Shown one piece after another: positions 36,149 to 44,062 of a stretch of 64,000 bases of DNA; the first letter of the stretch is position 1; each line of letters opens with the position of its first letter. Source of the stretch: Burkholderiales bacterium (lineage in GTDB: Bacteria > Pseudomonadota > Gammaproteobacteria > Burkholderiales > Burkholderiaceae_C); assembly GCA_003963115.1 (NCBI GenBank), contig RXJQ01000008.1:62001-126000 (forward strand), given 5' to 3'. Both the position numbers and the translations under genes were made by a program. The notes under the pieces were generated by a model. The model worked only from the letters and a program-made list of their open reading frames with translations. It was not told the DNA's origin and searched no databases.

Positions 36149-37036
36149 ATGAGCCCAACCAGCAGCCAACGCACCATCCCCATTCACGAACTCCTTTTGC
36201 TCGTGGTGGGCCTGGTGGTGATGTACCTGCCCACCTACATCACCCTGGACCGAGAGGTCTGGAACGTCGTTGGCCAGGGCCATGGCCCCGTCATTCTGGC
36301 CCTGTGTGTCTGGCTGGCCTGGCAGAGGTGGCCGGCGCTGACCAAGCTGAAAAGCGAAGGCCAGGTTCTGGCCGGTCTACCCCTGCTGCTCATTGGCCTC
36401 CTTCTCTATGTGGTGGGCCGCTCGCAGCAGGTTCTGATGCTGGAAACCAGCTCTCAACTGCTGGTGCTGTCGGGGCTGCTGCTGTCCTACTGGGGAAGAC
36501 CGGGGCTGAAGGCCATGTGGTTCCCGCTCTTTTTCATGCTCTTTCTGATACCGCTGCCGGCACCGGTTGTCGACGCCACTACCGGTCCGCTCAAGGCCGC
36601 CGTGTCCACGGCCGCAGAGTTCATTCTCTACAAGGCGGGCTACCCCATCGGCCGCAGCGGGGTCACGCTTACCATCGGGCAGTATCAATTGCTGGTGGCC
36701 GACGCCTGCGCGGGGCTGAACTCCATTTTCGCGCTGGAGGCCATCGGTGTCTTCTACCTCAGCGTGGTTCAGCACAACGAGAAGGGGCGCAGCATTGCAC
36801 TGGCCACGCTCATCATCCCGATTTCATTCGTCTCCAACGTGCTGCGGGTGATCACCCTGGTTCTGATCACCTACTACTTTGGTGACGAGGCCGGCCAAGG
36901 CTTTGTGCACAGCTTTGCTGGCATCTTGCTGTTCATGGTCGCGACGGCATTGACCATTGGCGTGGACTCGATCCTGGGGCTCTTCTTCACAAGCAAGAAG
37001 AACGCGTCACCCGGCGCCAGCGCCAGCGCCAGTTGA
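36149..37036 (+). CDS. xrtB: Exosortase B, second copy, module B
   Basis: 295 residues. It shares length, helix layout and long sequence blocks with the copy at 31664 (VADACAGLNSIF, YPxGRSGVTL, GFVH). The catalytic residues are Cys187, Arg233 and His254, all present. It ends in a cytoplasmic tail with a short repeat (SASASAS). Unlike copy A it has no epsI directly downstream; the matching epsI2 lies 6.3 kb further on behind epsF2-epsG2, with two minus-strand genes between. This suggests that the DUF1800/DUF1501 pair was inserted into, or left inside, an ancestral XrtB module. Confidence 0.93.
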   Translation: MSPTSSQRTIPIHELLLLVVGLVVMYLPTYITLDREVWNVVGQGHGPVILALCVWLAWQRWPALTKLKSEGQVLAGLPLLLIGLLLYVVGRSQQVLMLETSSQLLVLSGLLLSYWGRPGLKAMWFPLFFMLFLIPLPAPVVDATTGPLKAAVSTAAEFILYKAGYPIGRSGVTLTIGQYQLLVADACAGLNSIFALEAIGVFYLSVVQHNEKGRSIALATLIIPISFVSNVLRVITLVLITYYFGDEAGQGFVHSFAGILLFMVATALTIGVDSILGLFFTSKKNASPGASASAS

Positions 37037-37051
37037 CGACCCCCGCCCGCG

Positions 37052-38578
37052 TCATGCCAGCATGAACTTCAGATTGCGAACCGACGCATCGAAGTTGCCA
37101 ATGTTCGCCAGGATGCCTGCCGAACCAGATGCCCCGACCAGGTCCGAGTCGGCTGCACCGAACCAGCGACCCAGCGTGTAAGCGTATTGATCTACGCTCA
37201 CCTCGGGCAAGAGCACACCGTTGCCCACCTGCTGAGCGCTGCTGTAAGCACCGCTGGCATCGGCCGCGCTATAGGTGGGGAAGCGTCCATAAACGTCACC
37301 ACCGGCCACAGCGCCACCGATCACGAAGTGGTGACCGCCCCAACCGTGGTCAGAGCCACCGCTGTTGTTGGTGAAGGTACGACCAAAATCCGATGCGGTG
37401 AAAGTGGTCACCTGCGATCTCATGTCGCCACCCGGCATGGCGGTCAGGGCGCCATCGAAGAAGCCCAGAGCATGATCAAGCTGCGCCATCAAATCACCAT
37501 GACGCCTGAGTTGATCAATGTGCGTATCGAAGCCATCGAGCTCGACGAAGAAGACCTGACGGCGGGCCCCCAGGCTGGTACGTGCCGCGATCATGCGCGC
37601 CACCATCTGCAGCTCCGCCGCAAGCGGGTTGAACGTGGCAACCCCAGACGAAGGCAGCACGCACATCAGCTTGGGATCCTGCGTCTGGTTGGTCACGCCC
37701 GGCGTGCCCCATGCCGCGTTGTCCATGGCGGGCACAACAGACAGCAAAGTGGCCTCGGCCTGCTGGGCGCGCAAGCCGACCTTGGCGAGGTCCGCACCCA
37801 GCATGTCGCCGCGGTAATTCGCACCCAGGATGGTCTTCATCGCGCTGTAGACCCCTGCGCTTTGGTAAACGGTACCCGCACTGCCGGCCAGTTGATGCAC
37901 ACCATCCGTCCCCAACTGGAACTGAAGCGTCTTCTTACCGGAGAGCCAAACCGCACTTTCCGCCACGCTGATGCTGGCGAACATGGCGTTGCTGTTCGCC
38001 GACGACAAGGCGTCAACCAGCTTGCCGCCCCAGCCTGCTGTGACACCTTCCGAACCGAAGGCCTGCCAGGCCGACTGCTGGTCGTTGTGCGAGAACAGCT
38101 TGGCCGGGCGGGGCACGGACTGGGCGAAATACTGGCTCTTGGAGGTTGGCACAAGCAAAGGCCCCACATTGGCCAAAATGGCCGCGCGCCCACTTGAATA
38201 CAAGCTGCGGACCTTCTGCAAATTAGGGTGCAGGGCAAAGGTGCGACCGGTGTTCATCCCAGCCGTGTTCTTGTGGCCGACGGACAGCAAGGCTGCCTGG
38301 CTCAATGCCAGCGGCAGCGTGGCGGCCTTGGGGTCGGTCACCTTGGGATCACGCATGCGCGCGTAGGCCGTCCAGGATGCCGTGTCGGTGGCCAGCACGG
38401 TGTTGTAGGCGTCGTTGCCGCCCTTGAGGAACACACAGACCAAGGCACGGTAGTCGCCAGCCGTTTGCGCAGAGGCCGCCCCCATGGCCATCAGGTTCAG
38501 GGCCCAGGGCGCAGCTGCACCCAGACCGGAGGCGGCTGTCAGGGAACGCAGGAAATCGCGACGAGATGAATGCTTCAT
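37052..38578 (-). CDS. DUF1501 protein with Tat signal
   Basis: 508 residues. The N-terminus SSRRDFLRSLTAASGLG is a canonical twin-arginine signal, so the protein is exported folded, perhaps with a bound metal. The domain shows the DUF1501 pattern: LVCVFLKGGNDAYNTV, ANVGPLLVP, FVELDGFDTH, and the C-terminal SDFGRTFTNNSGGSDHGWGGHHFVIGG. DUF1501 belongs to the alkaline-phosphatase-like superfamily (sulfatases, phosphatases) by fold; no enzyme activity is established. It follows the DUF1800 gene by 12 bases, the pairing seen in many genomes, and ends 15 bases from the convergent xrtB2. The position inside an EPS island suggests a role at the cell surface. Confidence 0.9.
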   Translation of the reverse strand: MKHSSRRDFLRSLTAASGLGAAAPWALNLMAMGAASAQTAGDYRALVCVFLKGGNDAYNTVLATDTASWTAYARMRDPKVTDPKAATLPLALSQAALLSVGHKNTAGMNTGRTFALHPNLQKVRSLYSSGRAAILANVGPLLVPTSKSQYFAQSVPRPAKLFSHNDQQSAWQAFGSEGVTAGWGGKLVDALSSANSNAMFASISVAESAVWLSGKKTLQFQLGTDGVHQLAGSAGTVYQSAGVYSAMKTILGANYRGDMLGADLAKVGLRAQQAEATLLSVVPAMDNAAWGTPGVTNQTQDPKLMCVLPSSGVATFNPLAAELQMVARMIAARTSLGARRQVFFVELDGFDTHIDQLRRHGDLMAQLDHALGFFDGALTAMPGGDMRSQVTTFTASDFGRTFTNNSGGSDHGWGGHHFVIGGAVAGGDVYGRFPTYSAADASGAYSSAQQVGNGVLLPEVSVDQYAYTLGRWFGAADSDLVGASGSAGILANIGNFDASVRNLKFMLA

Positions 38579-38590
38579 GGCTTCCCCCTC

Positions 38591-40576
38591 TTACTTCTGA
38601 ACCAGAAACTCTGGGGAAATCATGACCAGGAAAATGGCGGACTTCACGCGTCGCTCCAACATCGTGTCAATGGTTGATTGATTCGATTTATCGGCACGCA
38701 GCGCCGGAACTGCAATGCTGTTGACAGCCGCCTCGATCACCGAGCGCAAGCCCGACGAAATCTGCCCACCCAGCAGCCTGTCGGCAATCAGGGTGACGAG
38801 GTTCGTGGCGTTGCCAGCCACGGCCTTTTCATTGGTGTAGTCGAACCGCACGTCATAGCGCGAAGCCGTGTCCACCGCGCAGCTTGGGTAGCTGGCGTTG
38901 GCCTTCTTCATGATCCCGCACTTGCCGTCGGCGTCGTACACGCGCCACTCACCCAGGCCCACGTCCAAGTAGGACTTGATCGAGTTCACATAGCCGGCCA
39001 CTGCCGTTTCGCTGGCGATCTGCAACTCGGGCGCAACCATACCGTTGGCTGCCGTTTGGGACTGAGGCGGCACATAACCCGGACGGAAGAAATTGAACAC
39101 CGAGGGCGAGTAATACGGTGTCTGCCCCAGCGAGGTCGCGGCATCGGACGTCGTGCCAATGGCATAGAAAGGCATGCGGGGCGACGAGGCAAACATGGGC
39201 GAGGCCGACACCGACATCGAATCCGAGCGGTGCTTGAAGGCACGCAGCAACTGCGTCAGGCGCAGCACCGGCTCCTTCACCTTGCCCGTATTGGCGTTGA
39301 CCAGGCTGGTGGCGCTGCGTGCTTCAGAGTCGAGGTAGATCGCCTTGATGACGCTTTTGAGGTCACCATTGGTCGATTTGAAAACCCAGGCAATACGGGA
39401 CACGTAGTATTTGCTGGGGTTGCTCGTCACCAGGCGCTGGATCAGCAGCTTGCTGATGAAAGGCGCCACGTTCGAATGGGCTGCCACCGTGTCCAGCGCG
39501 GTCTTGATGCTGGCTTCTGGGTTGGCCGTCTGCTGAACCCCGATCGTCACGCCCAGGAAGGACTTGGCCGAGGTCGAGTGGTAGCTGGCATAGCCCTGCA
39601 TGGGCTGGTAAGAGCCTTCGGGGTCCAGGCACTTGCTGGTTCCCCAGAAGCAATCCGATTCCGACACGCCAGCGTAAGCGGCGCCCTTGTAATAGCCCCA
39701 GCCGGTGAACACCTTGGACAGGCCCACGATGTCATCCTGGGTGTAGGTTTCCAGCGGGTCGCCATTGCTGCCCAGCATGAGCGTGCCGTCCTGATTCAGC
39801 TTGTACAGGCCGATCGAGAACAGCTGCATGATTTCACGGGCAAAGTTCTGGTCCGGCACACGGCCGGTCACCGTGTCCTCTTTCTGGTTGCGCACGTAGG
39901 ACAGGTAATTCGCCATGGCCGGCGAACGGCTCACCTTTTCCAGCAGCGTGCGGTAATCGCTGGTGCCATATTTGGCGAGCAGGTCCATGTAGTTGGCGAA
40001 TTTATCCTTGTCAAAAGCCAGAAACCCGTCAGCCAGAGAGGCCACCATGATTTCCGACCAGGCCAACGCCACGCGGTGCTTGAGCTGAGCACGGTCTGTC
40101 AGCGCGAAGGTATAGAACCCATTGACCATGTCTCTGGTGTAAGTGCCACCCGTCGGCAAGGGGTCTTCAATGCTCTGGTCGGCGACCCGCTTGGCCCAGA
40201 ACGCACGGTAGGTCATGGCCGGCTGCATGGTGTCGGCCAGTTGCTCATCCAGCCAGGCCGAGTAACCAATGCTCATCACGCGCTGGATGTCGGCTTCAGT
40301 TGGCCCGAACGTGGTTTGAACGAGGAACCGGAAAGCTTCCGCGCGACTGGGTAATGCCGAGGATGTGGTGGCTGTCACGGCTTCGGCTTGCGCCATGCCC
40401 ATGGACTCGGACGCCGAAGGCTGCGCCGTGGCACTCGCGGAGTCGCCGCCACTGCCACCACCACCACAGCCGGTCAGCGCCAAGGAGCCGGCCAGCAACA
40501 AAGCGGCCAGGCTCACGCCGCCCCAGGTCAAATGACCGTTTATCGATTGAGCCCTGAATACAACAACGTTCTTCAT
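38591..40576 (-). CDS. DUF1800 lipoprotein
   Basis: 661 residues from the ATG at 40576 (a preceding TTG is less likely). The signal ends in a lipobox LALTGCGGGG, so the protein is expected to be a lipoprotein. The DUF1800 features are AFRFLVQTTFGPTEADIQRV, LKHRVALAWSEIMV, FAREIMQLFSIGLYKLN and the C-terminal PEFLVQK, which is the standard ending. Function is unknown; the family almost always occurs with DUF1501, as here. The intergenic region in front (453 bases to epsF2) holds a CRP-like dyad that may serve this gene. Four extra cysteines (SDCFWGTSKCL, GKCGIMKK, PSCAVD) could form disulfides. Confidence 0.9.
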   Translation of the reverse strand: MKNVVVFRAQSINGHLTWGGVSLAALLLAGSLALTGCGGGGSGGDSASATAQPSASESMGMAQAEAVTATTSSALPSRAEAFRFLVQTTFGPTEADIQRVMSIGYSAWLDEQLADTMQPAMTYRAFWAKRVADQSIEDPLPTGGTYTRDMVNGFYTFALTDRAQLKHRVALAWSEIMVASLADGFLAFDKDKFANYMDLLAKYGTSDYRTLLEKVSRSPAMANYLSYVRNQKEDTVTGRVPDQNFAREIMQLFSIGLYKLNQDGTLMLGSNGDPLETYTQDDIVGLSKVFTGWGYYKGAAYAGVSESDCFWGTSKCLDPEGSYQPMQGYASYHSTSAKSFLGVTIGVQQTANPEASIKTALDTVAAHSNVAPFISKLLIQRLVTSNPSKYYVSRIAWVFKSTNGDLKSVIKAIYLDSEARSATSLVNANTGKVKEPVLRLTQLLRAFKHRSDSMSVSASPMFASSPRMPFYAIGTTSDAATSLGQTPYYSPSVFNFFRPGYVPPQSQTAANGMVAPELQIASETAVAGYVNSIKSYLDVGLGEWRVYDADGKCGIMKKANASYPSCAVDTASRYDVRFDYTNEKAVAGNATNLVTLIADRLLGGQISSGLRSVIEAAVNSIAVPALRADKSNQSTIDTMLERRVKSAIFLVMISPEFLVQK

Positions 40577-40664
40577 CAATATTTACCCTGCAACACGCTT
40601 GATATTGCGACCGTGTCGCCAATTAACCGCACCTTCCATGCCACCCCATGGCGAAGCGGTCCAA

Positions 40665-40680
40665 CGTGAATTACATCACG
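40665..40680. promoter_or_regulatory. CRP/FNR-family-like binding site
   Basis: CGTGA-N6-TCACG: perfect 5-bp arms with the six-base spacer of CRP sites (consensus TGTGA-N6-TCACA, one change per half). It lies 89 bases upstream of the DUF1800 start and about 310 upstream of the sigma-54 match for epsF2. CRP-type proteins that sense cyclic-di-GMP control EPS in some Burkholderiales. Confidence 0.45.
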
Positions 40681-40975
40681 CTATATAAATCGATTATTTA
40701 CACTCAGTATCAGGTTTACGCATTACCGTCGGATCGAAAGCATAGAAATGCGACGCAGCTTGTCACCCAGCTGACCGAGGCTAACTGATTGCAAACCGTC
40801 TCGAGATGACAAAAATGTAAAAGTAGTCAACACCCCTTGACTTAAGGGTAGGAGTACACCCGAGCAAGGGAGGCCCGCACCATTTCTGCCCACAGCGCAT
40901 AAGCATATCTGTACACTCAACACCAGCGAAATTGCAAGCGTGGATTGCCTAACTTCTTGCGGTGTCACGAATCAA

Positions 40976-40991
40976 GGGCACACTCTTTGCT
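40976..40991 (+). promoter_or_regulatory. Sigma-54 (-24/-12) promoter for epsF2 operon
   Basis: GGGCACACTCTTTGCT matches the RpoN consensus TGGCACG-N4-TTGCW with two changes. The GG (40977-40978) and GC (40989-40990) doublets have the required 12-base offset. Transcription would begin near 41002, leaving a leader of about 28 bases before the epsF2 ATG. RpoN with the PrsK/PrsR system is known to control PEP-CTERM/EPS genes in related bacteria. Confidence 0.6.
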
Positions 40992-41029
40992 TTCCACCGT
41001 ATTGAACACCGCGCTCACGGACTCCATAC

Positions 41030-42448
41030 ATGTCGTTTAACCAGTTTTTGTCGATCATCAAGGCCCGTTGGATCGTTTTTACCGCCGTGATGGCTGCCAC
41101 GGTCTTGCTGACCGTCGTCGTGAGCCTGATGCTTCCCAAGCGCTATACCGCCAAATCCGAGGTGGTGATCGATGTCAAGACGCCGGACCCTATCGCCGGC
41201 ATCATGCTCCAAGGCGCGATGGTCAACAGTTACATGGGCACGCAGGTCGACATCATCGAGAGTGACCGCGTTGCGGTTCAAGTGGTCAAAACGCTGGGGC
41301 TCGATCGCAACCCCGAAGTCAGGGACGACTGGATGGACGACACCGAGGGAGAAGGTGATATCCAGGTCTGGCTGGCCTCCAAGCTCAAAAAGCAGCTGGA
41401 TATCAAACCCGGTCGTGACTCCAATGTCATCGAGGTGTCCTACACGGCGCAAGATGCCCGGGCTGCCGCCGCCATCGCCAACACCTTTGTCAAGGCCTAC
41501 ATCGACACGGCGCTGGAATTGCGCACCCAACCTGCCAAGCAATACGGCTCGCTCTTTGGTGCACAAGCCAAACAGCTCAAGGAAAAATACGAAGCAGCGC
41601 AAGCCAAGCTGTCTGCTTATCAGCGCGAGCACGGCCTGATCGACACCGATGAGCACATGGACATCGAGAACGCTCGCTTGGCCGAGTTGTCCACCCAATT
41701 GGTTGCTGTTCAAACCCTCAGCCAGGAGTCCATGAGCCGCAAAGCCCAGTCGGGTAACAACACGCAGGAAGTGCTGAACAACCCCGTAGTGGCCAGCCTC
41801 AAGGCCGACCTCGCGCGCCAGGAAGCCAGGCTCCAGGAAACCACGGCACGTTACGGCGCGGCCCACCCGTCCATTGTGGAGCTGCAAGCAAATATCAATG
41901 AACTGCGTCATGCCATCAGCGCAGAAACCAAGCGTGTGGCTGACAGCAACAGCGTCAACAATACGGTGAACCTGTCGCGCGTGGCACAACTGAAGGCAGA
42001 GTTGGAAGCGCAACGCGAGAAGGTCTTGATGCTCAAAAAGCAACGTGATGCTGCCATGGTGTTGCTCCACGAAGTCGATACCGCACGTGCGGCTTATGAC
42101 GCTGTCCAGTCCCGCCTGACCCAAACCAATCTGGAAAGCCAGGCAAACCAGACCGACATTGCCGTCCTGACCCCCGCCACCCCTCCTGCCAAACCCTCTG
42201 GCCCCAAGATTCTCTTGAACGCAGCGCTGTCCATCGTTTTGGGCGGCCTTCTGGCGCTTGGTGTCGTGCAAGGCATGGAGCTCGCCAACCGCAGGCTGCG
42301 CACACCTGAAGATCTCTCAGAGACCCTGAAGATCAAGCTCCTGGCTGTCGTGCCCGATGCAGGCCTGAGCCAAATAGCCAACAAGCCCAAGCGGCTGCTT
42401 TTGGCGTCCAACCGACAAACCCCTAAGCTCGCTGCGCCTGGCAACTGA
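41030..42448 (+). CDS. epsF: EpsF-type polysaccharide co-polymerase, module B
   Basis: 472 residues from the ATG at 41030. Same layout as the copy at 21466: membrane helix at about residues 15-34, the YTAKSEVVIDVKTPDPIAG block, YMGTQVDIIESDRVAVQVV, a coiled-coil periplasmic region (about 165-370), a second helix at about 390-413 and a cytoplasmic tail. Many aligned blocks (VLNNPxxxSLKAD, RDSNVxEVxY, QSRLxQxNLES) show the two are paralogs, but overall divergence is large, so the duplication is not recent. It is first in a long plus-strand operon behind a candidate sigma-54 promoter and is expected to set chain length of polysaccharide B with EpsG2. Confidence 0.92.
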   Translation: MSFNQFLSIIKARWIVFTAVMAATVLLTVVVSLMLPKRYTAKSEVVIDVKTPDPIAGIMLQGAMVNSYMGTQVDIIESDRVAVQVVKTLGLDRNPEVRDDWMDDTEGEGDIQVWLASKLKKQLDIKPGRDSNVIEVSYTAQDARAAAAIANTFVKAYIDTALELRTQPAKQYGSLFGAQAKQLKEKYEAAQAKLSAYQREHGLIDTDEHMDIENARLAELSTQLVAVQTLSQESMSRKAQSGNNTQEVLNNPVVASLKADLARQEARLQETTARYGAAHPSIVELQANINELRHAISAETKRVADSNSVNNTVNLSRVAQLKAELEAQREKVLMLKKQRDAAMVLLHEVDTARAAYDAVQSRLTQTNLESQANQTDIAVLTPATPPAKPSGPKILLNAALSIVLGGLLALGVVQGMELANRRLRTPEDLSETLKIKLLAVVPDAGLSQIANKPKRLLLASNRQTPKLAAPGN

Positions 42449-42485
42449 GTACCCGTGGCCCGCCACACGCAAATCGACACCACTG

Positions 42486-43337
42486 ATGACCGACCCCACT
42501 CCAGCAGATAAGAGCATCGGCGAAATCATTCGCGATAACAAAAATCTGAGCATTACCCAGGTCGAGCAGATCCTTGCATACCAGAAGCAGCACAACCTCA
42601 AGTTTGGTGAGGCTGCCGTTGCCCTGGGCTTTGCCAAACGGGAAGACGTGCTGTGGGCCTTGTCGCAGCAGTTTCAATACCCGCATAGCCAAGGCAGCAT
42701 CCACACGCTGTCCTCTGAACTGGTGGTGGCCAATGCACCGTTCAGCGCCATTGCTGAATCCTTTCGGAGTCTGCGCGCACAGTTGATCGAGACCGTCTTT
42801 CAGGCCAATGGCAAGCGATCGGCCCTGGCTGTCATCAGCCCCAACGAGGGCGACGGCAAGAGCTTCTTCGCAGCCAATCTGGCCATTGCCTTCAGCCAGC
42901 TTGGCGCCCGCACCTTGCTGATCGATGCCGACCTGCGCACGCCGCGCCAGCAAGATATCTTCAGCGTGGCAGTGACCGCCGGGCTCAGCAATGTGCTGTC
43001 GGGCCGCAGTGAAATCAATGTCTCGCGTCCTACGGAAGACCTGCCCAATCTTTACCTGCTGCCCGTGGGCACCACCCCCCCCAATCCGCTGGAGCTGTGC
43101 CAGCGCCCCGTCTTGCCCCGCCTGATGCAGGACGTGTTCAACTCATTCGACTATGTCATTGTCGATACCCCCGCAGCCAGCCACGGCGCAGACGCGCGCG
43201 TCATCGCCGCCGCTTGCGGTGCGGCATTGGCTGTGGGTCGCAAGAACTCCACCAATATGAGCGACATGAAGAAGCTCATTGATGCACTGCCCTCCAGCCA
43301 GGTCCAATTCGCAGGAGCCGTTTTCAACGAGCACTGA
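42486..43337 (+). CDS. epsG: EpsG-type BY-kinase-like ATPase with N-terminal MshEN-like repeat, module B
   Basis: 283 residues. Walker A SPNEGDGKS (residues 118-126), Walker A' LLIDADLRTPRQ and Walker B VIVDTPA are intact. The N-terminal tandem repeat is kept: 24 residues from Ser10 (SIGEII...LAYQ), spacer KQHNL, then 24 residues from Lys39 (KFGEAAV...ALSQQ). As in copy A, the protein ends without a tyrosine cluster (FAGAVFNEH). It is separated from epsF2 by 37 bases and from epsI2 by two. The conserved N-terminal repeat in both copies, against looser identity elsewhere, suggests a shared regulatory role. Confidence 0.9.
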   Translation: MTDPTPADKSIGEIIRDNKNLSITQVEQILAYQKQHNLKFGEAAVALGFAKREDVLWALSQQFQYPHSQGSIHTLSSELVVANAPFSAIAESFRSLRAQLIETVFQANGKRSALAVISPNEGDGKSFFAANLAIAFSQLGARTLLIDADLRTPRQQDIFSVAVTAGLSNVLSGRSEINVSRPTEDLPNLYLLPVGTTPPNPLELCQRPVLPRLMQDVFNSFDYVIVDTPAASHGADARVIAAACGAALAVGRKNSTNMSDMKKLIDALPSSQVQFAGAVFNEH

Positions 43338-43339
43338 AG

Positions 43340-44056
43340 ATGGGGATGCGCCTTATGTCCGCCAAGGGCCTGCTCTTTGCCGTCGCCATGGTGGCCAGCT
43401 ACATGCTGGCGGAACGCCTCACCCCGACGGTCTACCTCGCGGACACCCAGCCCCCCATTGCACTTGGCGACTCGATTCCCAAGGCATTTGGCAAATGGCA
43501 CATCGACCCGGCCTCCGAATCGCTGCTGATCAACCCCTCGACGGCCGCCTTTCTCAAGACCGTCTATACGGACAACCTCTCGCGCACCTACATCAATGAC
43601 GCAGGGGATCGGGTCATGCTCGCCATCGCCTATGGTCGCGCCCAGGCCGATGGCCATACCGTGCACTTCCCCGAGATCTGCTACCCGGCGCAAGGCTTCA
43701 AGATCCTGAGCTCTACAGCCGATCATGTCAGCACGCGTCAACGCGACATCGCCGTCACCCGGCTCGTTACCCAACGCAGCGACAGAACCGAGCCCATCAC
43801 CTACTGGGTAGAAGTCGGCGACCAGGTCATCAGCAACAACATCAGTGGCAAGCTGGTACGCCTGCGCTATGGCTTCAAGGGCGTGATCCCTGACGGCCTG
43901 CTTTTCCGGGTGTCGACCATTGGCCCCGACACCTCGCAAGCCTGGATCGCCCAGAACCAATTCATCAGGGATCTCCTGAACAGCGTGTCGCCAGCCACGG
44001 CAAAGCGCCTTGCCGGCACGCACAACGACGCCTACCGAGCCACCGAAATCTACTAG
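43340..44056 (+). CDS. epsI: EpsI, exosortase-associated protein, module B
   Basis: 238 residues; ATG at 43340, with a second ATG at 43346. One N-terminal helix (about residues 8-24) and a periplasmic DUF3485-type domain with FGKWHIDPASE, SRTYINDAGDRVMLAIAYG and FPEICYPAQGFKIL. The cysteine motif matches the RPEFCYRAQGF of copy A. It is likely the partner of xrtB2 although the two are separated by the DUF1501/DUF1800 pair and by epsF2-epsG2. The flippase gene follows within seven bases using a GTG start. Confidence 0.9.
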   Translation: MGMRLMSAKGLLFAVAMVASYMLAERLTPTVYLADTQPPIALGDSIPKAFGKWHIDPASESLLINPSTAAFLKTVYTDNLSRTYINDAGDRVMLAIAYGRAQADGHTVHFPEICYPAQGFKILSSTADHVSTRQRDIAVTRLVTQRSDRTEPITYWVEVGDQVISNNISGKLVRLRYGFKGVIPDGLLFRVSTIGPDTSQAWIAQNQFIRDLLNSVSPATAKRLAGTHNDAYRATEIY

Positions 44057-44062
44057 CCTGCA

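Larger units (their letters stand above)
40577..41029. other. 453-bp divergent control region between DUF1800 and epsF2
   Basis: The largest gene-free stretch in the window. It is AT-richer than its surroundings (40680-40715). It holds a CRP-type dyad at 40665-40680 and a sigma-54-type promoter match at 40976-40991 facing epsF2. A short dyad CCCTT-GACTT-AAGGG lies around 40835-40850. I see no open frame with a good start and no strong terminator. Confidence 0.6.

Noticed and set aside
37014-37034. Short tandem GCCAGC repeat
   Set aside because: Only three to four units within a coding tail; no sign of a functional repeat array or CRISPR.
36950-37036. PEP-CTERM-like tail at the end of XrtB2
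   Set aside because: The tail is Ser/Ala repeats after a helix; no PEP motif followed by a helix and Arg cluster.
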